This document shows, in pieces, positions 9,189-17,030 of a DNA stretch of 64,000 nt. This DNA is from Bacillota bacterium (GTDB taxonomy: Bacteria; Bacillota; Clostridia; Lachnospirales; Lachnospiraceae): the NCBI GenBank assembly GCA_023420085.1, contig JAEZWQ010000025.1, forward strand, positions 62,001 through 126,000, read 5' to 3'. A program made the translations under genes and the position numbers. The stretch's first letter is position 1. Each line of letters begins with the position of its first letter. The notes under the pieces were generated by a model that saw only the letters and a program-made list of their open reading frames with translations, did not search any database and had not been told where the DNA came from.

Positions 9189-9726
9189 CTATAAAAAAAT
9201 ATGTAGAAATATAAATATTAAAAATAGGAAAGAGCTACCTATAAATGAAGTAAGGGCAAAAAGTAAAATTATAACTTCAAAACTTATCTCAATAATAGAG
9301 GATATGAATGTAAGTAATATATGTTCGTATATGCCGATAAAAAATGAGGTTGATACAACAATATTTAACCAATATATAATAGAATATGGCTATAAGTTAT
9401 ATTTACCTAAGATTGTGTGTGGAAAAATGAGATTTTTTGCTGTTGATACATTAAATAGTTTAAAGAAAGGTAGTTTTGATGTATTGGAGCCTATTGAAAA
9501 AGACGAATTAAACATAGAAGATAAAAAAATAGTTATAGTACCCCTCGTGGGTTATGATCCTAATAGGAGAAGACTTGGATACGGGAAGGGGTATTATGAT
9601 AGATTTTTTTCAAATGATAAAAATTCATATTTTATAGGACTTGCATATAAGTTTCAAAAATGTGAGAAATTTTTTGATGATTATGACTTGCAGTGCCATC
9701 AAATAATAACAGAGGATATTATATAA
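9181..9726 (+). CDS. 5-formyltetrahydrofolate cyclo-ligase
   Basis: This 181-aa enzyme converts 5-formyl-THF to 5,10-methenyl-THF with ATP, recovering an inhibitory folate. The family signature VPLVGYDPNRRRLGYGKGYYDR is recognisable (given in part: RRLGYGKGYYDR), as are the N-terminal basic residues that contact ATP. It is the last gene of the overlapping phoH operon and is followed by a hairpin terminator shared with the convergent DUF1836 gene. It links functionally to the folate genes at 38564-40962. Confidence 0.9.
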   Translation: MDNYKKICRNINIKNRKELPINEVRAKSKIITSKLISIIEDMNVSNICSYMPIKNEVDTTIFNQYIIEYGYKLYLPKIVCGKMRFFAVDTLNSLKKGSFDVLEPIEKDELNIEDKKIVIVPLVGYDPNRRRLGYGKGYYDRFFSNDKNSYFIGLAYKFQKCEKFFDDYDLQCHQIITEDII

Positions 9727-9747
9727 GGGGGAGAACACTCCCTTATA
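9722..9747. terminator. Bidirectional terminator hairpin
   Basis: TATAA...GGGAG pairs with CTCCC...TTATA across a 4-nt loop, with two extra Gs bulged on the left arm. It overlaps the 3' ends of both convergent genes and would serve both. Confidence 0.65.
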
Positions 9748-10324
9748 CATTATCCTCTGTTTTATCTTGATTATTAATTTTATTTCTTGCAATTTTTGCC
9801 ATTGTTTCTAATATCTCTTTTCTAACATATACGTCATAGCTTAATTGAGCGATGAATAGATATATGGCTTGATTATTTTCAATATTTTCTTTTGAAAAAG
9901 ATTTATTTAGTTTTTGAATAATATCATTGCTAGAATCAGGTAAGCATAGCTTTATTTCCTCAATCATATTAAGATATAATTGGTATAGATCAGTGTCATT
10001 TTGCATACCATTTAATATTGTTTTAACATCATCAATAGATAAAAACTTCTTAAGATAATATATTATGCAAAAAGATATGATATGTTCTGTATTATACTTT
10101 TTCTTAATTGGTGGTGGAAAAAGTTTACTTTTTGCATAATTATTAATCATAGTCTTAGTTAAAAATTTTTGATCTGAATCACTACTTTGATCAAGGTGAT
10201 TCTCTACAAATGATATTACTTGATCCATATAAAGATCAATATTCGGAAAATCTTCTTTATGAACATATTTTGTATGATCATATTGGTTTATTAATTTTAA
10301 TATTTCTTCCTTTGTTATATTCAT
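9743..10324 (-). CDS. DUF1836 domain protein
   Basis: A 193-aa protein of the DUF1836 family, recognised from the run MDQVISFVENHL...FLTKTMINNYAKSKLFPPP...YNTEHIISFCIIYYLKKFLSIDDVK. The first half looks MerR-like, with a helix-turn-helix followed by a basic wing, so a DNA-binding role is plausible but unproven. I start at 10324 (MNITKEEIL), 13 codons inside the longest frame, because GGGG lies 6-9 nt upstream of it and the longer start lies in the predicted promoter. It is divergent from ylxM. Confidence 0.75.
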   Translation of the reverse strand: MNITKEEILKLINQYDHTKYVHKEDFPNIDLYMDQVISFVENHLDQSSDSDQKFLTKTMINNYAKSKLFPPPIKKKYNTEHIISFCIIYYLKKFLSIDDVKTILNGMQNDTDLYQLYLNMIEEIKLCLPDSSNDIIQKLNKSFSKENIENNQAIYLFIAQLSYDVYVRKEILETMAKIARNKINNQDKTEDNV

Positions 10325-10385
10325 AAATACCCCGTTAAAAATAATATATGAATATTTTAGCATATATTTTTTTTATTTTCAATTA

Positions 10386-10429
10386 TGTCAAGAAAAAAGA
10401 CTTGACAAAAAAATAACAGATGATAAAAT
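10386..10429. promoter_or_regulatory. ylxM promoter within a divergent palindrome
   Basis: TTGACA (10402-10407), 16 bp and TAAAAT (10424-10429) form the ylxM promoter, with the ATG only 7 nt later. The -35 is one arm of an inverted repeat, GTCAAG (10387-10392) / CTTGAC (10401-10406), whose other arm reads TTGACA on the minus strand. The palindrome could be paired divergent -35 elements or an operator for the DUF1836 product. Confidence 0.6.
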
Positions 10430-10436
10430 AGTTGAG

Positions 10437-10775
10437 ATGAATGATATTTATAGATTAAGTATGCTCTTAGATTTTTATGGGGAGCTACTTACAAGGAATC
10501 AATTAGATATTTTAAATGAATATGTAAATGATGATTTGACTATTTCTGAAATTGCAAGCAATAGAGGTATATCTAGGCAAGGAGTGCATGAGGTTGTCAA
10601 ACGAAGCGAAGCTATCCTTGAGGAATATGAGAAAAAGTTAGGTTTAATAAATAAGTTTATTTCAGTCAAACTAGATATTAAAGAGTTATTGACCATTATA
10701 GAGGAATTAGATATAAATAATTCATTCAGAAATGAAATAATGTTGAAAGTACAAGGAATTTTAGAAAAATTATAG
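10437..10775 (+). CDS. ylxM: YlxM, SRP-associated HTH protein
   Basis: This 112-aa protein of the UPF0122/YlxM family has a sigma-factor-like helix-turn-helix (LTISEIASNRGISRQGVHEV). It is encoded directly before ffh, as in most Firmicutes, and YlxM has been reported to bind SRP components in streptococci. The ATG follows its -10 by 7 nt with no SD, so the mRNA is probably leaderless. ffh starts 8 nt after the stop with a good SD, so the two are co-transcribed. Confidence 0.9.
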   Translation: MNDIYRLSMLLDFYGELLTRNQLDILNEYVNDDLTISEIASNRGISRQGVHEVVKRSEAILEEYEKKLGLINKFISVKLDIKELLTIIEELDINNSFRNEIMLKVQGILEKL

Positions 10776-10783
10776 GAGGTTAG

Positions 10784-12145
10784 ATGGCTTTCGAAGGTTT
10801 AACCGATAAGTTTCATTCGATTTTTAAGAAACTTAAAGGGCAAGGCAAATTATCTGAAAAAGATGTTAAACTTGCAGTAAAAGAAGTTAAGATCGCTTTA
10901 CTTGAAGCAGATGTTAGCTTTAAGGTAGTTAAAGAATTTACTAATAAGCTTACTGAGAAAGCCGTTGGTGCTGAAGTTTTCAATTCTTTGACTCCTGCTC
11001 AGACAGTTATTAAATTAGTTAGAGATGAACTTATTGAGATGCTAGGTTCAGAAACTAAAGAAATTGAATTAAAGTCTGGAAATGAAATAACATCTATAAT
11101 GATGATGGGACTACAAGGGGCTGGTAAGACAACTAGTTGTGCAAAACTTGCATCAAAACTTAAGGAAAAAGGGAAAAAACCTTTACTAGTAGCTTGTGAT
11201 ATATATAGGCCGGCAGCTGTAAAGCAACTTCAAGTTAATGGAGAAAAGGTTGGAGTAGAAGTTTTTAGTATGGGAACTAATGTTGATCCTGTAAATATTG
11301 CTTCTGCAGCTATTGAATATGCAAATAAAGAGAACTTTAATATTGTAATATTTGATACAGCTGGTAGACTTCATATAGATGATGACCTTATGCAAGAACT
11401 TCAAAATATCAAGAGTAAAGTTAGTATTGATAGCTCTATTTTAGTTGTGGATGCTATGACAGGACAAGATGCTGTCAATGTTTCCCAGCTTTTTAATGAA
11501 AAAATTGGAATAGATGGGGTTATAGTTACTAAACTTGATGGCGATGCAAGAGGAGGAGCAGCATTATCAATTAAAGCACAAACTGGATGCCCAATATTAT
11601 ATGCAGGTATGGGAGAAAAACTATCAGATTTTGAAATATTTCATCCCGATAGGATAGCCTCACGTATACTAGGCATGGGAGATATGCTGACATTAATTGA
11701 AAAAGCTGAAAGAAATTTTGACATTGAATCTACAAAAAAACTTGAGGAGAAGTTTAGAAAAGCTGAATTCGGATTTGATGATTTTTTGGAACAGCTTCAT
11801 CAAGTTAAAAAAATGGGTCCTATTGGAGATCTACTTTCTATGATACCAGGATTAGGGAGTAATCTAAAAGGTGTTGATTTAGGAGCGTTGAATGAAGCTT
11901 CATTTGATGGTATTGAAGCAATAATACTATCAATGACACCGGAGGAAAGAATGAATCCGAGTATATTAAATCCATCTCGAAAGAATAGAATTGCTAAGGG
12001 GAGTGGTAAAGATATATCGGAAGTGAACAAGTTAGTAAAGCAATTTGAACAAATGAAAAAATTTATGAAAAAAATGCCTACTGGGAAAAAACATATGGGC
12101 GGATTGTCTAATATGTTTGGTGGAATGAAATTCCCATTTAGATAA
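10784..12145 (+). CDS. ffh: Signal recognition particle protein Ffh
   Basis: Ffh (SRP54) is the GTPase of the signal recognition particle that targets nascent membrane proteins to FtsY/SecYEG. The 453-aa product has an N domain (1-85), a G domain with [14 protein letters not shown] and [10 protein letters not shown], and a Met-rich C-terminal M domain ending GGMKFPFR. Length and motifs are standard. SD TAGGAGG lies 5-8 nt upstream. It is in the ylxM-ffh-rpsP-khpA operon. Confidence 0.97.
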   Translation: MAFEGLTDKFHSIFKKLKGQGKLSEKDVKLAVKEVKIALLEADVSFKVVKEFTNKLTEKAVGAEVFNSLTPAQTVIKLVRDELIEMLGSETKEIELKSGNEITSIMMMGLQGAGKTTSCAKLASKLKEKGKKPLLVACDIYRPAAVKQLQVNGEKVGVEVFSMGTNVDPVNIASAAIEYANKENFNIVIFDTAGRLHIDDDLMQELQNIKSKVSIDSSILVVDAMTGQDAVNVSQLFNEKIGIDGVIVTKLDGDARGGAALSIKAQTGCPILYAGMGEKLSDFEIFHPDRIASRILGMGDMLTLIEKAERNFDIESTKKLEEKFRKAEFGFDDFLEQLHQVKKMGPIGDLLSMIPGLGSNLKGVDLGALNEASFDGIEAIILSMTPEERMNPSILNPSRKNRIAKGSGKDISEVNKLVKQFEQMKKFMKKMPTGKKHMGGLSNMFGGMKFPFR

Positions 12146-12164
12146 TATATTTTTGGAGGTTAAT

Positions 12165-12410
12165 ATGGCAGTAAAATTAAGATTAAAAAGATTAGGAAAA
12201 AAGAAAGCACCTATTTATAGAGTAGTTGCAGCAGATTCTAGATCACCTAGAGATGGTAGATTTATTGAAGAGGTAGGAATTTATGATCCAAATGAAGAAC
12301 CAAGCCTTGTAAAGTTTGATGAAGAGAAAGTACAAAAATGGCTAAATCAAGGAGCACAACCTACTGAAACTGTAGCTAGATTACTTAAAAACGCAGGTAT
12401 CCAGAAGTAG
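12165..12410 (+). CDS. rpsP: 30S ribosomal protein S16
   Basis: This 81-aa S16 begins [19 protein letters not shown], the canonical start of the family. I use the ATG at 12165 and not the TTG four codons upstream, because the TTG lies inside the SD (TTGGAGG). S16 binds 16S rRNA and is needed for 30S assembly. It follows ffh closely and is followed after 5 nt by khpA. Confidence 0.97.
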   Translation: MAVKLRLKRLGKKKAPIYRVVAADSRSPRDGRFIEEVGIYDPNEEPSLVKFDEEKVQKWLNQGAQPTETVARLLKNAGIQK

Positions 12411-12415
12411 GTAAT

Positions 12416-12643
12416 ATGAAAGATCTAGTCGCTTATATTGCAGGTGCATTAGTTAATGATAAAAATGCATTGACTATCACTGAAGATTTAGATGGAAAAC
12501 AAAGGGTTATAACAATAAAGGCTGAAAATGGAGAGATTGGAAAGTTGATAGGTAAGCAAGGTAATATTGCAAACAGCATTCGTACCATTATGAAGGCAGC
12601 AAGTGACCCAAGTGAAAGAGTTATTTTGAATATTACTGATTAG
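12416..12643 (+). CDS. khpA: KH-domain RNA-binding protein KhpA
   Basis: A 75-aa single KH domain protein (YlqC/KhpA) with the GxxG loop in IGKQGNIANSIRTI. In streptococci KhpA pairs with KhpB and binds many RNAs, affecting division. Position after rpsP is conserved in Firmicutes, where rimM and trmD normally come next. Here they do not: a terminator follows instead, then a surface-protein gene. Confidence 0.93.
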   Translation: MKDLVAYIAGALVNDKNALTITEDLDGKQRVITIKAENGEIGKLIGKQGNIANSIRTIMKAASDPSERVILNITD

Positions 12644-12645
12644 TA

Positions 12646-12677
12646 ACATAGGTCATCATAATAGTGATGACCTATGT
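12646..12677 (+). terminator. Hairpin terminator after khpA
   Basis: A perfect 13-bp stem, ACATAGGTCATCA (12646-12658) / TGATGACCTATGT (12665-12677), with a 6-nt loop starts 2 nt after the khpA stop. The T tract after it is short, but no downstream operon gene is nearby, so it probably ends the ffh operon. Confidence 0.8.
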
Positions 12678-12796
12678 TTGTATAAAAAAATATTTAAATT
12701 TATTTTTTAAACTACTTGATTTTATGGGAATATATGATAACATTAATGTATGACAGTAAATGAATATTACTTTTTTGTAATAAATTTATTTTAATA

Positions 12797-12843
12797 TTGA
12801 CATAATTATAAGTGCAGTATAAGATACAGGTAATATAGGGAGG
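12797..12843 (+). promoter_or_regulatory. Promoter and SD of the LPKTA surface protein
   Basis: TTGACA (12797-12802) is followed by TATAAG (12818-12823, 15-bp spacer, with TG upstream) or TAAGAT (12820-12825, 17-bp spacer). A strong SD GGGAGG lies at 12838-12843, 5 nt before the ATG. The preceding ~110 bp after the terminator are A/T-rich with no recognisable gene. Confidence 0.65.
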
Positions 12844-12848
12844 TATGT

Positions 12849-14267
12849 ATGAGAAAAAGGAAGTTATTTAAGTTTGCCGTATTAGGTGTAACTTCAGCTT
12901 TTTTGGTAGGACAAGCTGCTCTACCTTTTGATGCTTTAAGCAGTAAGGTATCAGCAGATGGAGAAGTAAACCCAAAACATTTGGCTATATTTATGGGAGA
13001 TATTGCAAAGGAACAACCATTGGCTGAAGCTAAACCTTCATTAGGCGGGCTTGGCAGTTTATTCGCCGAAACTTTTATTGGTGCTTTAAAACCTAATACA
13101 GTTGAAGATCCTAATGCACCTAAAGATGATGGAGTAGAAGAAAATTTAGATAGACCTACAGGTGAACCAGAAGGTGTAGAATCGCCTGCACCAGGAGAAG
13201 AAGGCGAACCTGGAGTTGATGAAACAGCACCTGCACCAGGAGGAAGTGAAGATGTAAGGGCAGAGGAAGTTGATTTAGATACATTAGATGATCCTATTCC
13301 AGCAAATGGTCCAGAGGAAGAAACAGTTGAACCAGGCGGAGCACCTGCTACAGGAGAAGAAGCTCCTACAGCCACTGAAGAAACAGAAGTAGCTGATGCT
13401 CCACAACCAGACGCTGCTGAAGAAGGTGAACTTCAAGCTCCAGAAATTAAAGATGTTAAATTTACAAGGGGTGAAGGAAAAACAACTATAACTGTTACTG
13501 CCACAAAGGATGCATCTATTATTTTATTGATAGGAAAAGATGAGAGACAGTATGCACAAGGATGGGCTATAAATGGTAGCGTAGACTTTGTATTTGAACA
13601 AGATATACCAGAGAATATAAAGTTTGCATTTATTCCAATAGCATATGAAAAGGGAGAAAATGGTGCTCCTGATATAAATAAAAAACATGTTGAAGGTAAA
13701 AAATATGTAGCATTGACAGCACCTATGGTTCTTGAAGTTAAGACTCTTAAAAAGCCTACTGAAAAAGTGACACCAGCAAATCCAGAAAAATTAACAGAAG
13801 AAGAAAAGGCAGCTATTAAAGATAATTTAAATAAGGCTAATCTTAATGAGGATGGAGATTCAACTATACCTGAAGGAACAGAAATAACTGTAAACGATGA
13901 TGGTAGCGTAAGTATTAAATTTGAAGGTGGAGCTAAGCAAACTATTTTAAGTAAGGATACAGTTAAGCTTGCTGAAGAACCAAAAGAAGAGACTCCAGAA
14001 GTTGTAGAAGAAAAACAAGAAGAAAATAAGAGTAAGGTATTATCAACTGGATTAGAATTACCAAGGTTTGTATTATCAGAAGATAATAAAAATGATGCAA
14101 ACAATAATACTGTAAACAATAACTCTACAAACAATGATGAAAAAACTGTTGAAAATGCAGAAGGAAAAGCTCTTCCAAAAACTGCAGTAGGTGGTTTTGC
14201 AGGCCTATTCGGTATGGCATCAATATCACTAGCAGGATTATTTGTAGGAAGACGTAAAAATAAGTAA
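12849..14267 (+). CDS. Sortase-anchored acidic surface protein (LPKTA)
   Basis: This 472-aa protein has a signal peptide (RKRKLF core, cleavage likely after SKVSA, residue ~36). A long Pro/Glu/Gly/Ala-rich acidic region (about 90-195) is stalk-like. A beta-rich domain (about 196-300, starting KDVKFTRGEGKTTITVTATKD) follows, then a helical LTEEEKAAIKDNLNKAN module of the type seen in surface proteins of anaerobic cocci. An Asn-rich linker leads to the sorting signal LPKTA (442-446), a hydrophobic helix and the tail RRKNK. It should be covalently attached to peptidoglycan by a sortase. The function is unknown; adhesion is a guess. It sits exactly where rimM-trmD would be expected. Confidence 0.85.
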   Translation: MRKRKLFKFAVLGVTSAFLVGQAALPFDALSSKVSADGEVNPKHLAIFMGDIAKEQPLAEAKPSLGGLGSLFAETFIGALKPNTVEDPNAPKDDGVEENLDRPTGEPEGVESPAPGEEGEPGVDETAPAPGGSEDVRAEEVDLDTLDDPIPANGPEEETVEPGGAPATGEEAPTATEETEVADAPQPDAAEEGELQAPEIKDVKFTRGEGKTTITVTATKDASIILLIGKDERQYAQGWAINGSVDFVFEQDIPENIKFAFIPIAYEKGENGAPDINKKHVEGKKYVALTAPMVLEVKTLKKPTEKVTPANPEKLTEEEKAAIKDNLNKANLNEDGDSTIPEGTEITVNDDGSVSIKFEGGAKQTILSKDTVKLAEEPKEETPEVVEEKQEENKSKVLSTGLELPRFVLSEDNKNDANNNTVNNNSTNNDEKTVENAEGKALPKTAVGGFAGLFGMASISLAGLFVGRRKNK

Positions 14268-14291
14268 TAGTTATTAAAATAATATATGTAT

Positions 14292-14319
14292 AAAGGCGCA
14301 GTAGCATTACTGTGCCTTT
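14292..14319 (+). terminator. Intrinsic terminator after the surface protein
   Basis: A 12-bp stem AAAGGCGCAGTA / TACTGTGCCTTT with one G-T wobble and loop GCAT is followed by TTTT-type sequence, 24 nt after the stop. Confidence 0.85.
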
Positions 14320-14396
14320 TATGTAACTTTAAATTGCATATTTATCATAATAATCTATTAATATAATATCTTAAATCACATAGTTAGTTTATTGAA

Positions 14397-14431
14397 TTGC
14401 AGTATTAATTTTTTTATGTTATTATGTTGTA
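14397..14431 (+). promoter_or_regulatory. hom promoter (leaderless)
   Basis: TTGCAG (14397-14402), a 17-bp spacer and TATTAT (14420-14425) are followed after 6 nt (GTTGTA) by the hom ATG. No SD is present. Transcription should start at or next to the A of the ATG. Confidence 0.6.
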
Positions 14432-15559
14432 ATGAAGATTGGTTTATTAGGATATGGTAATGTTGGGAGGTCTGTTGACAACTCAATCCACCAAAATATA
14501 AATGAAAAATTTGAAATAATAAAAATATTAACAAGAAATAAAATAGATGACGAGCGAAATTTAAATGACTTCGATGAGTTTAAAAGCTACAAATATGATA
14601 TCGTAGTTGAAGCAATTGGTGGTGTATACCCTGCTTATGATTACATATCTTTTTTCTTAAAAAATGGAATAGATGTTGTTACCGCAAATAAAGAATTAAT
14701 TTATGAAAAAGGTGAACAACTGTTACATATTGCTCAAAGTACTGGAGCTAAGTTGAAATTTTCCTCAGCAGTAGGTGGAGGAATGCCAATATTAGAAATT
14801 TTAGAAAGAAATTTCAAACATGAAATCATTTCAAAGATAGATGCTATACTAAATGGAACTACAAATTTCATTTTAAGTAGTTGTCATGAATATGATACAG
14901 ATATTGATACTGAATTAGATAATGCGAAAATATTTGGTTATGCTGAAGCTGATCCTAAAGATGATGTTATGGGGTATGATGTTGCAAGGAAACTATCAAT
15001 AATAGCATCATTAGTTACTAAGAAAAAATATACATATTGTACAAAAGATATTACAGGGATAATGGATATATCTAAAGAGGATATTGCCATATCGAAAAAG
15101 CTTGGAATGAAAATAAAGTTAGTTGGTAGCATTAGATTTTTAAAAGAAGGTATTAATTTCAAAGTACGTCCAATGTTTGTGACTAATAAATCTAATTTAT
15201 TTTTTACTGATGGAGCAAAAAATACATGTACGATCATGTCTAATATGCTAAATGAAACAACAATAAGTGGAGAGGGGGCTGGAGGAAATCCAACTGCATC
15301 GTCCATTATATCAGATATATATAATATAATAGATGACGAAAATAGTAATATATATTGGTCTGATGAAAAGATAAAAGATTGTAATGAAATTAAACATAGA
15401 TATATTGTTCGTAGTAAGGATAATTTTCAGGCTAAAAAGGTTGGCGTTTTAGGTGAACATAATTATTATATAGTACATACAACAGAAGAAGAAATTAAAA
15501 AACTTAGTATTAAACATGAAATTGACTGGAAATATGAGATATTAGGAGATGTATGCTGA
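14432..15559 (+). CDS. hom: Homoserine dehydrogenase, short form
   Basis: The enzyme reduces aspartate semialdehyde to homoserine for Thr and Met synthesis. The 375-aa product has the N-terminal Rossmann motif GLLGYGNVG (residues 4-12), the catalytic region with NGTTNFIL, and the signature around GYAEADPKDDVMGYDVARK. At 375 aa it ends without the C-terminal ACT domain found in many ~400-430-aa homologues, so direct threonine inhibition is unlikely. The stop overlaps lysC by 7 bases. The start is taken at 14432 from the promoter and the conserved N-terminus. Confidence 0.92.
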   Translation: MKIGLLGYGNVGRSVDNSIHQNINEKFEIIKILTRNKIDDERNLNDFDEFKSYKYDIVVEAIGGVYPAYDYISFFLKNGIDVVTANKELIYEKGEQLLHIAQSTGAKLKFSSAVGGGMPILEILERNFKHEIISKIDAILNGTTNFILSSCHEYDTDIDTELDNAKIFGYAEADPKDDVMGYDVARKLSIIASLVTKKKYTYCTKDITGIMDISKEDIAISKKLGMKIKLVGSIRFLKEGINFKVRPMFVTNKSNLFFTDGAKNTCTIMSNMLNETTISGEGAGGNPTASSIISDIYNIIDDENSNIYWSDEKIKDCNEIKHRYIVRSKDNFQAKKVGVLGEHNYYIVHTTEEEIKKLSIKHEIDWKYEILGDVC

Positions 15560-16752
15560 TAGTAAAAAAATTTGGTGGAAGTTCTGTAAAAGATGTTTAT
15601 CATATAAATAAGGTTGCAGATAAAGTTATTCAAGATTATAATAAAGGAAACGATGTAGTGGTTGTATTATCCGCAATGGGAGATACGACAGATGATCTTA
15701 TAGCGATGGCAAAAGAAGTGAATCCAAAACCATCTAGGAGAGAAATGGACATGCTTTTAACAACAGGAGAACAGATATCTGTTTCTATGTTAGCTATGGC
15801 TATTCAAAAGAGGAGAATACCTGCTATATCATTAAATTCATTTCAAGTTGGAATTTTTACAACTAGCGACTTTAGTCAAGCAAGACTTAAAAATATTAAC
15901 GATCAACGCATTAGAAATGAGATTGAGTCAGGTAAGATTGTTATTATTACTGGATTCCAAGGAATAAATAGGAGTAATGACTATACTACTCTTGGAAGAG
16001 GAGGGTCTGATACAACAGCAGTCGCTTTAGCAGCGGCATTAAGAGCTGATAAATGTGAAATATATACTGATGTTGATGGTGTATATACGGCAGATCCAAG
16101 AATTGTTTCAGATGCTGTCAAACTTGAAGAGATATCATATGATGAAATGCTTGAGATGGCATCTTTAGGAGCTAAGGTTCTCCATAATAGGTCTGTTGAA
16201 ATGGCAAAAAAATATGGAGTAAGACTTATAGTAAGATCAAGTCTTAATGATGTTGAAGGAACGGTTGTAAAGGAGAATACTGAAGTGGAAAAAATGCTTA
16301 TAAAAGGTGTTACCTGTGATAAAAATGTTGCAAAAATTTCTGTAGTTGGACTGAAAGATGAACCTGGTATAGCATTTAAAATGTTTGATGCGTTAGCTAA
16401 AAACAAAATAAATGTAGACGTTATAATACAATCAATAGGTCAAAATGGTGTTAAAAATATTTCATTTTCAGTAGATGAAGAAAGCTTAGATATAGCTTTG
16501 GAAGTATTAAAAAATAAAGATTATGGAATTGAATATTCATCATTGGTCTATGATACAAATGTTGCGAAGGTATCAATTGTTGGGGCAGGAATGATGACCC
16601 ATGAAGGAGTAGCTGCAGCAATGTTTGAAGCTCTATATAATGCGAATATTAATATTAATATGATTACTACATCTGAAATTAAAATAACTGTTCTAATAGA
16701 TAAAAATGAGGCTGATAGAGCAGTTAAAGCAATACATGAAAAATTTATTTAA
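15553..16752 (+). CDS. lysC: Aspartate kinase
   Basis: This 399-aa aspartokinase catalyses the first step of the Asp-family pathway. The kinase signature KFGGSSVKD is at residues 5-13, GRGGSDTTAVALA follows at about 150, and two C-terminal ACT domains (about 265-399) give feedback regulation, likely by lysine and/or threonine. It overlaps hom, so flux to homoserine may be controlled mainly at this kinase. The next gene, ptsH, starts 12 nt beyond the stop with its own SD. Confidence 0.95.
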   Translation: MLIVKKFGGSSVKDVYHINKVADKVIQDYNKGNDVVVVLSAMGDTTDDLIAMAKEVNPKPSRREMDMLLTTGEQISVSMLAMAIQKRRIPAISLNSFQVGIFTTSDFSQARLKNINDQRIRNEIESGKIVIITGFQGINRSNDYTTLGRGGSDTTAVALAAALRADKCEIYTDVDGVYTADPRIVSDAVKLEEISYDEMLEMASLGAKVLHNRSVEMAKKYGVRLIVRSSLNDVEGTVVKENTEVEKMLIKGVTCDKNVAKISVVGLKDEPGIAFKMFDALAKNKINVDVIIQSIGQNGVKNISFSVDEESLDIALEVLKNKDYGIEYSSLVYDTNVAKVSIVGAGMMTHEGVAAAMFEALYNANININMITTSEIKITVLIDKNEADRAVKAIHEKFI

Positions 16753-16763
16753 TGGAGGTTTAT

Positions 16764-17021
16764 ATGAAGGAATTTACTTACACAATTAAGGATGAATTAG
16801 GAATACATGCAAGACCAGCAGGATTACTAGTTAAGGAAGCTACTAAGTTCTCTTGTGATATAAAGATGAGAAAAGATGACAAAGAAATTGATGCTAAGAG
16901 AATTATTGGTGTTATGAGTCTTGGAACAAAGCAAGGAGATACTGTAACTCTAATAGCTAATGGAGATGATGAAGATAAAGCGATTGAATCTTTAAAAGAA
17001 TTTATGGAAAATAATTTATAG
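16764..17021 (+). CDS. ptsH: PTS phosphocarrier protein HPr (no Ser46)
   Basis: HPr transfers phosphate from enzyme I to the sugar-specific EIIA proteins. The 85-aa product has the active-site His15 in GIHARPAG and the GVMSLG motif (49-54). The position of the regulatory Ser46 of Firmicutes HPr is Arg here (K45-R46-I47-I48-G49), so HprK-dependent HPr(Ser-P) formation should be impossible. I start at 16764, because the upstream ATG at 16752 is part of the SD (ATGGAGG). ptsI follows after 9 nt. Confidence 0.94.
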   Translation: MKEFTYTIKDELGIHARPAGLLVKEATKFSCDIKMRKDDKEIDAKRIIGVMSLGTKQGDTVTLIANGDDEDKAIESLKEFMENNL

Positions 17022-17030
17022 GATATAAAT

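Noticed and set aside
12806..13375. Open frame of 189 codons on the minus strand, rich in Ser/Gly/Pro
   Set aside because: It is the antisense of the Pro/Glu/Gly-rich stalk of the surface protein; composition mirrors that repeat-like region, and there is no SD or conserved motif.
13433..14134. Open frame of 233 codons on the minus strand
   Set aside because: It lies wholly opposite the same surface-protein gene, with a hydrophobic composition expected from complementing Glu/Lys codons.
14320..14431. T-box or riboswitch before hom
   Set aside because: The promoter leaves no transcribed leader, and I see no T-box sequence or terminator there.
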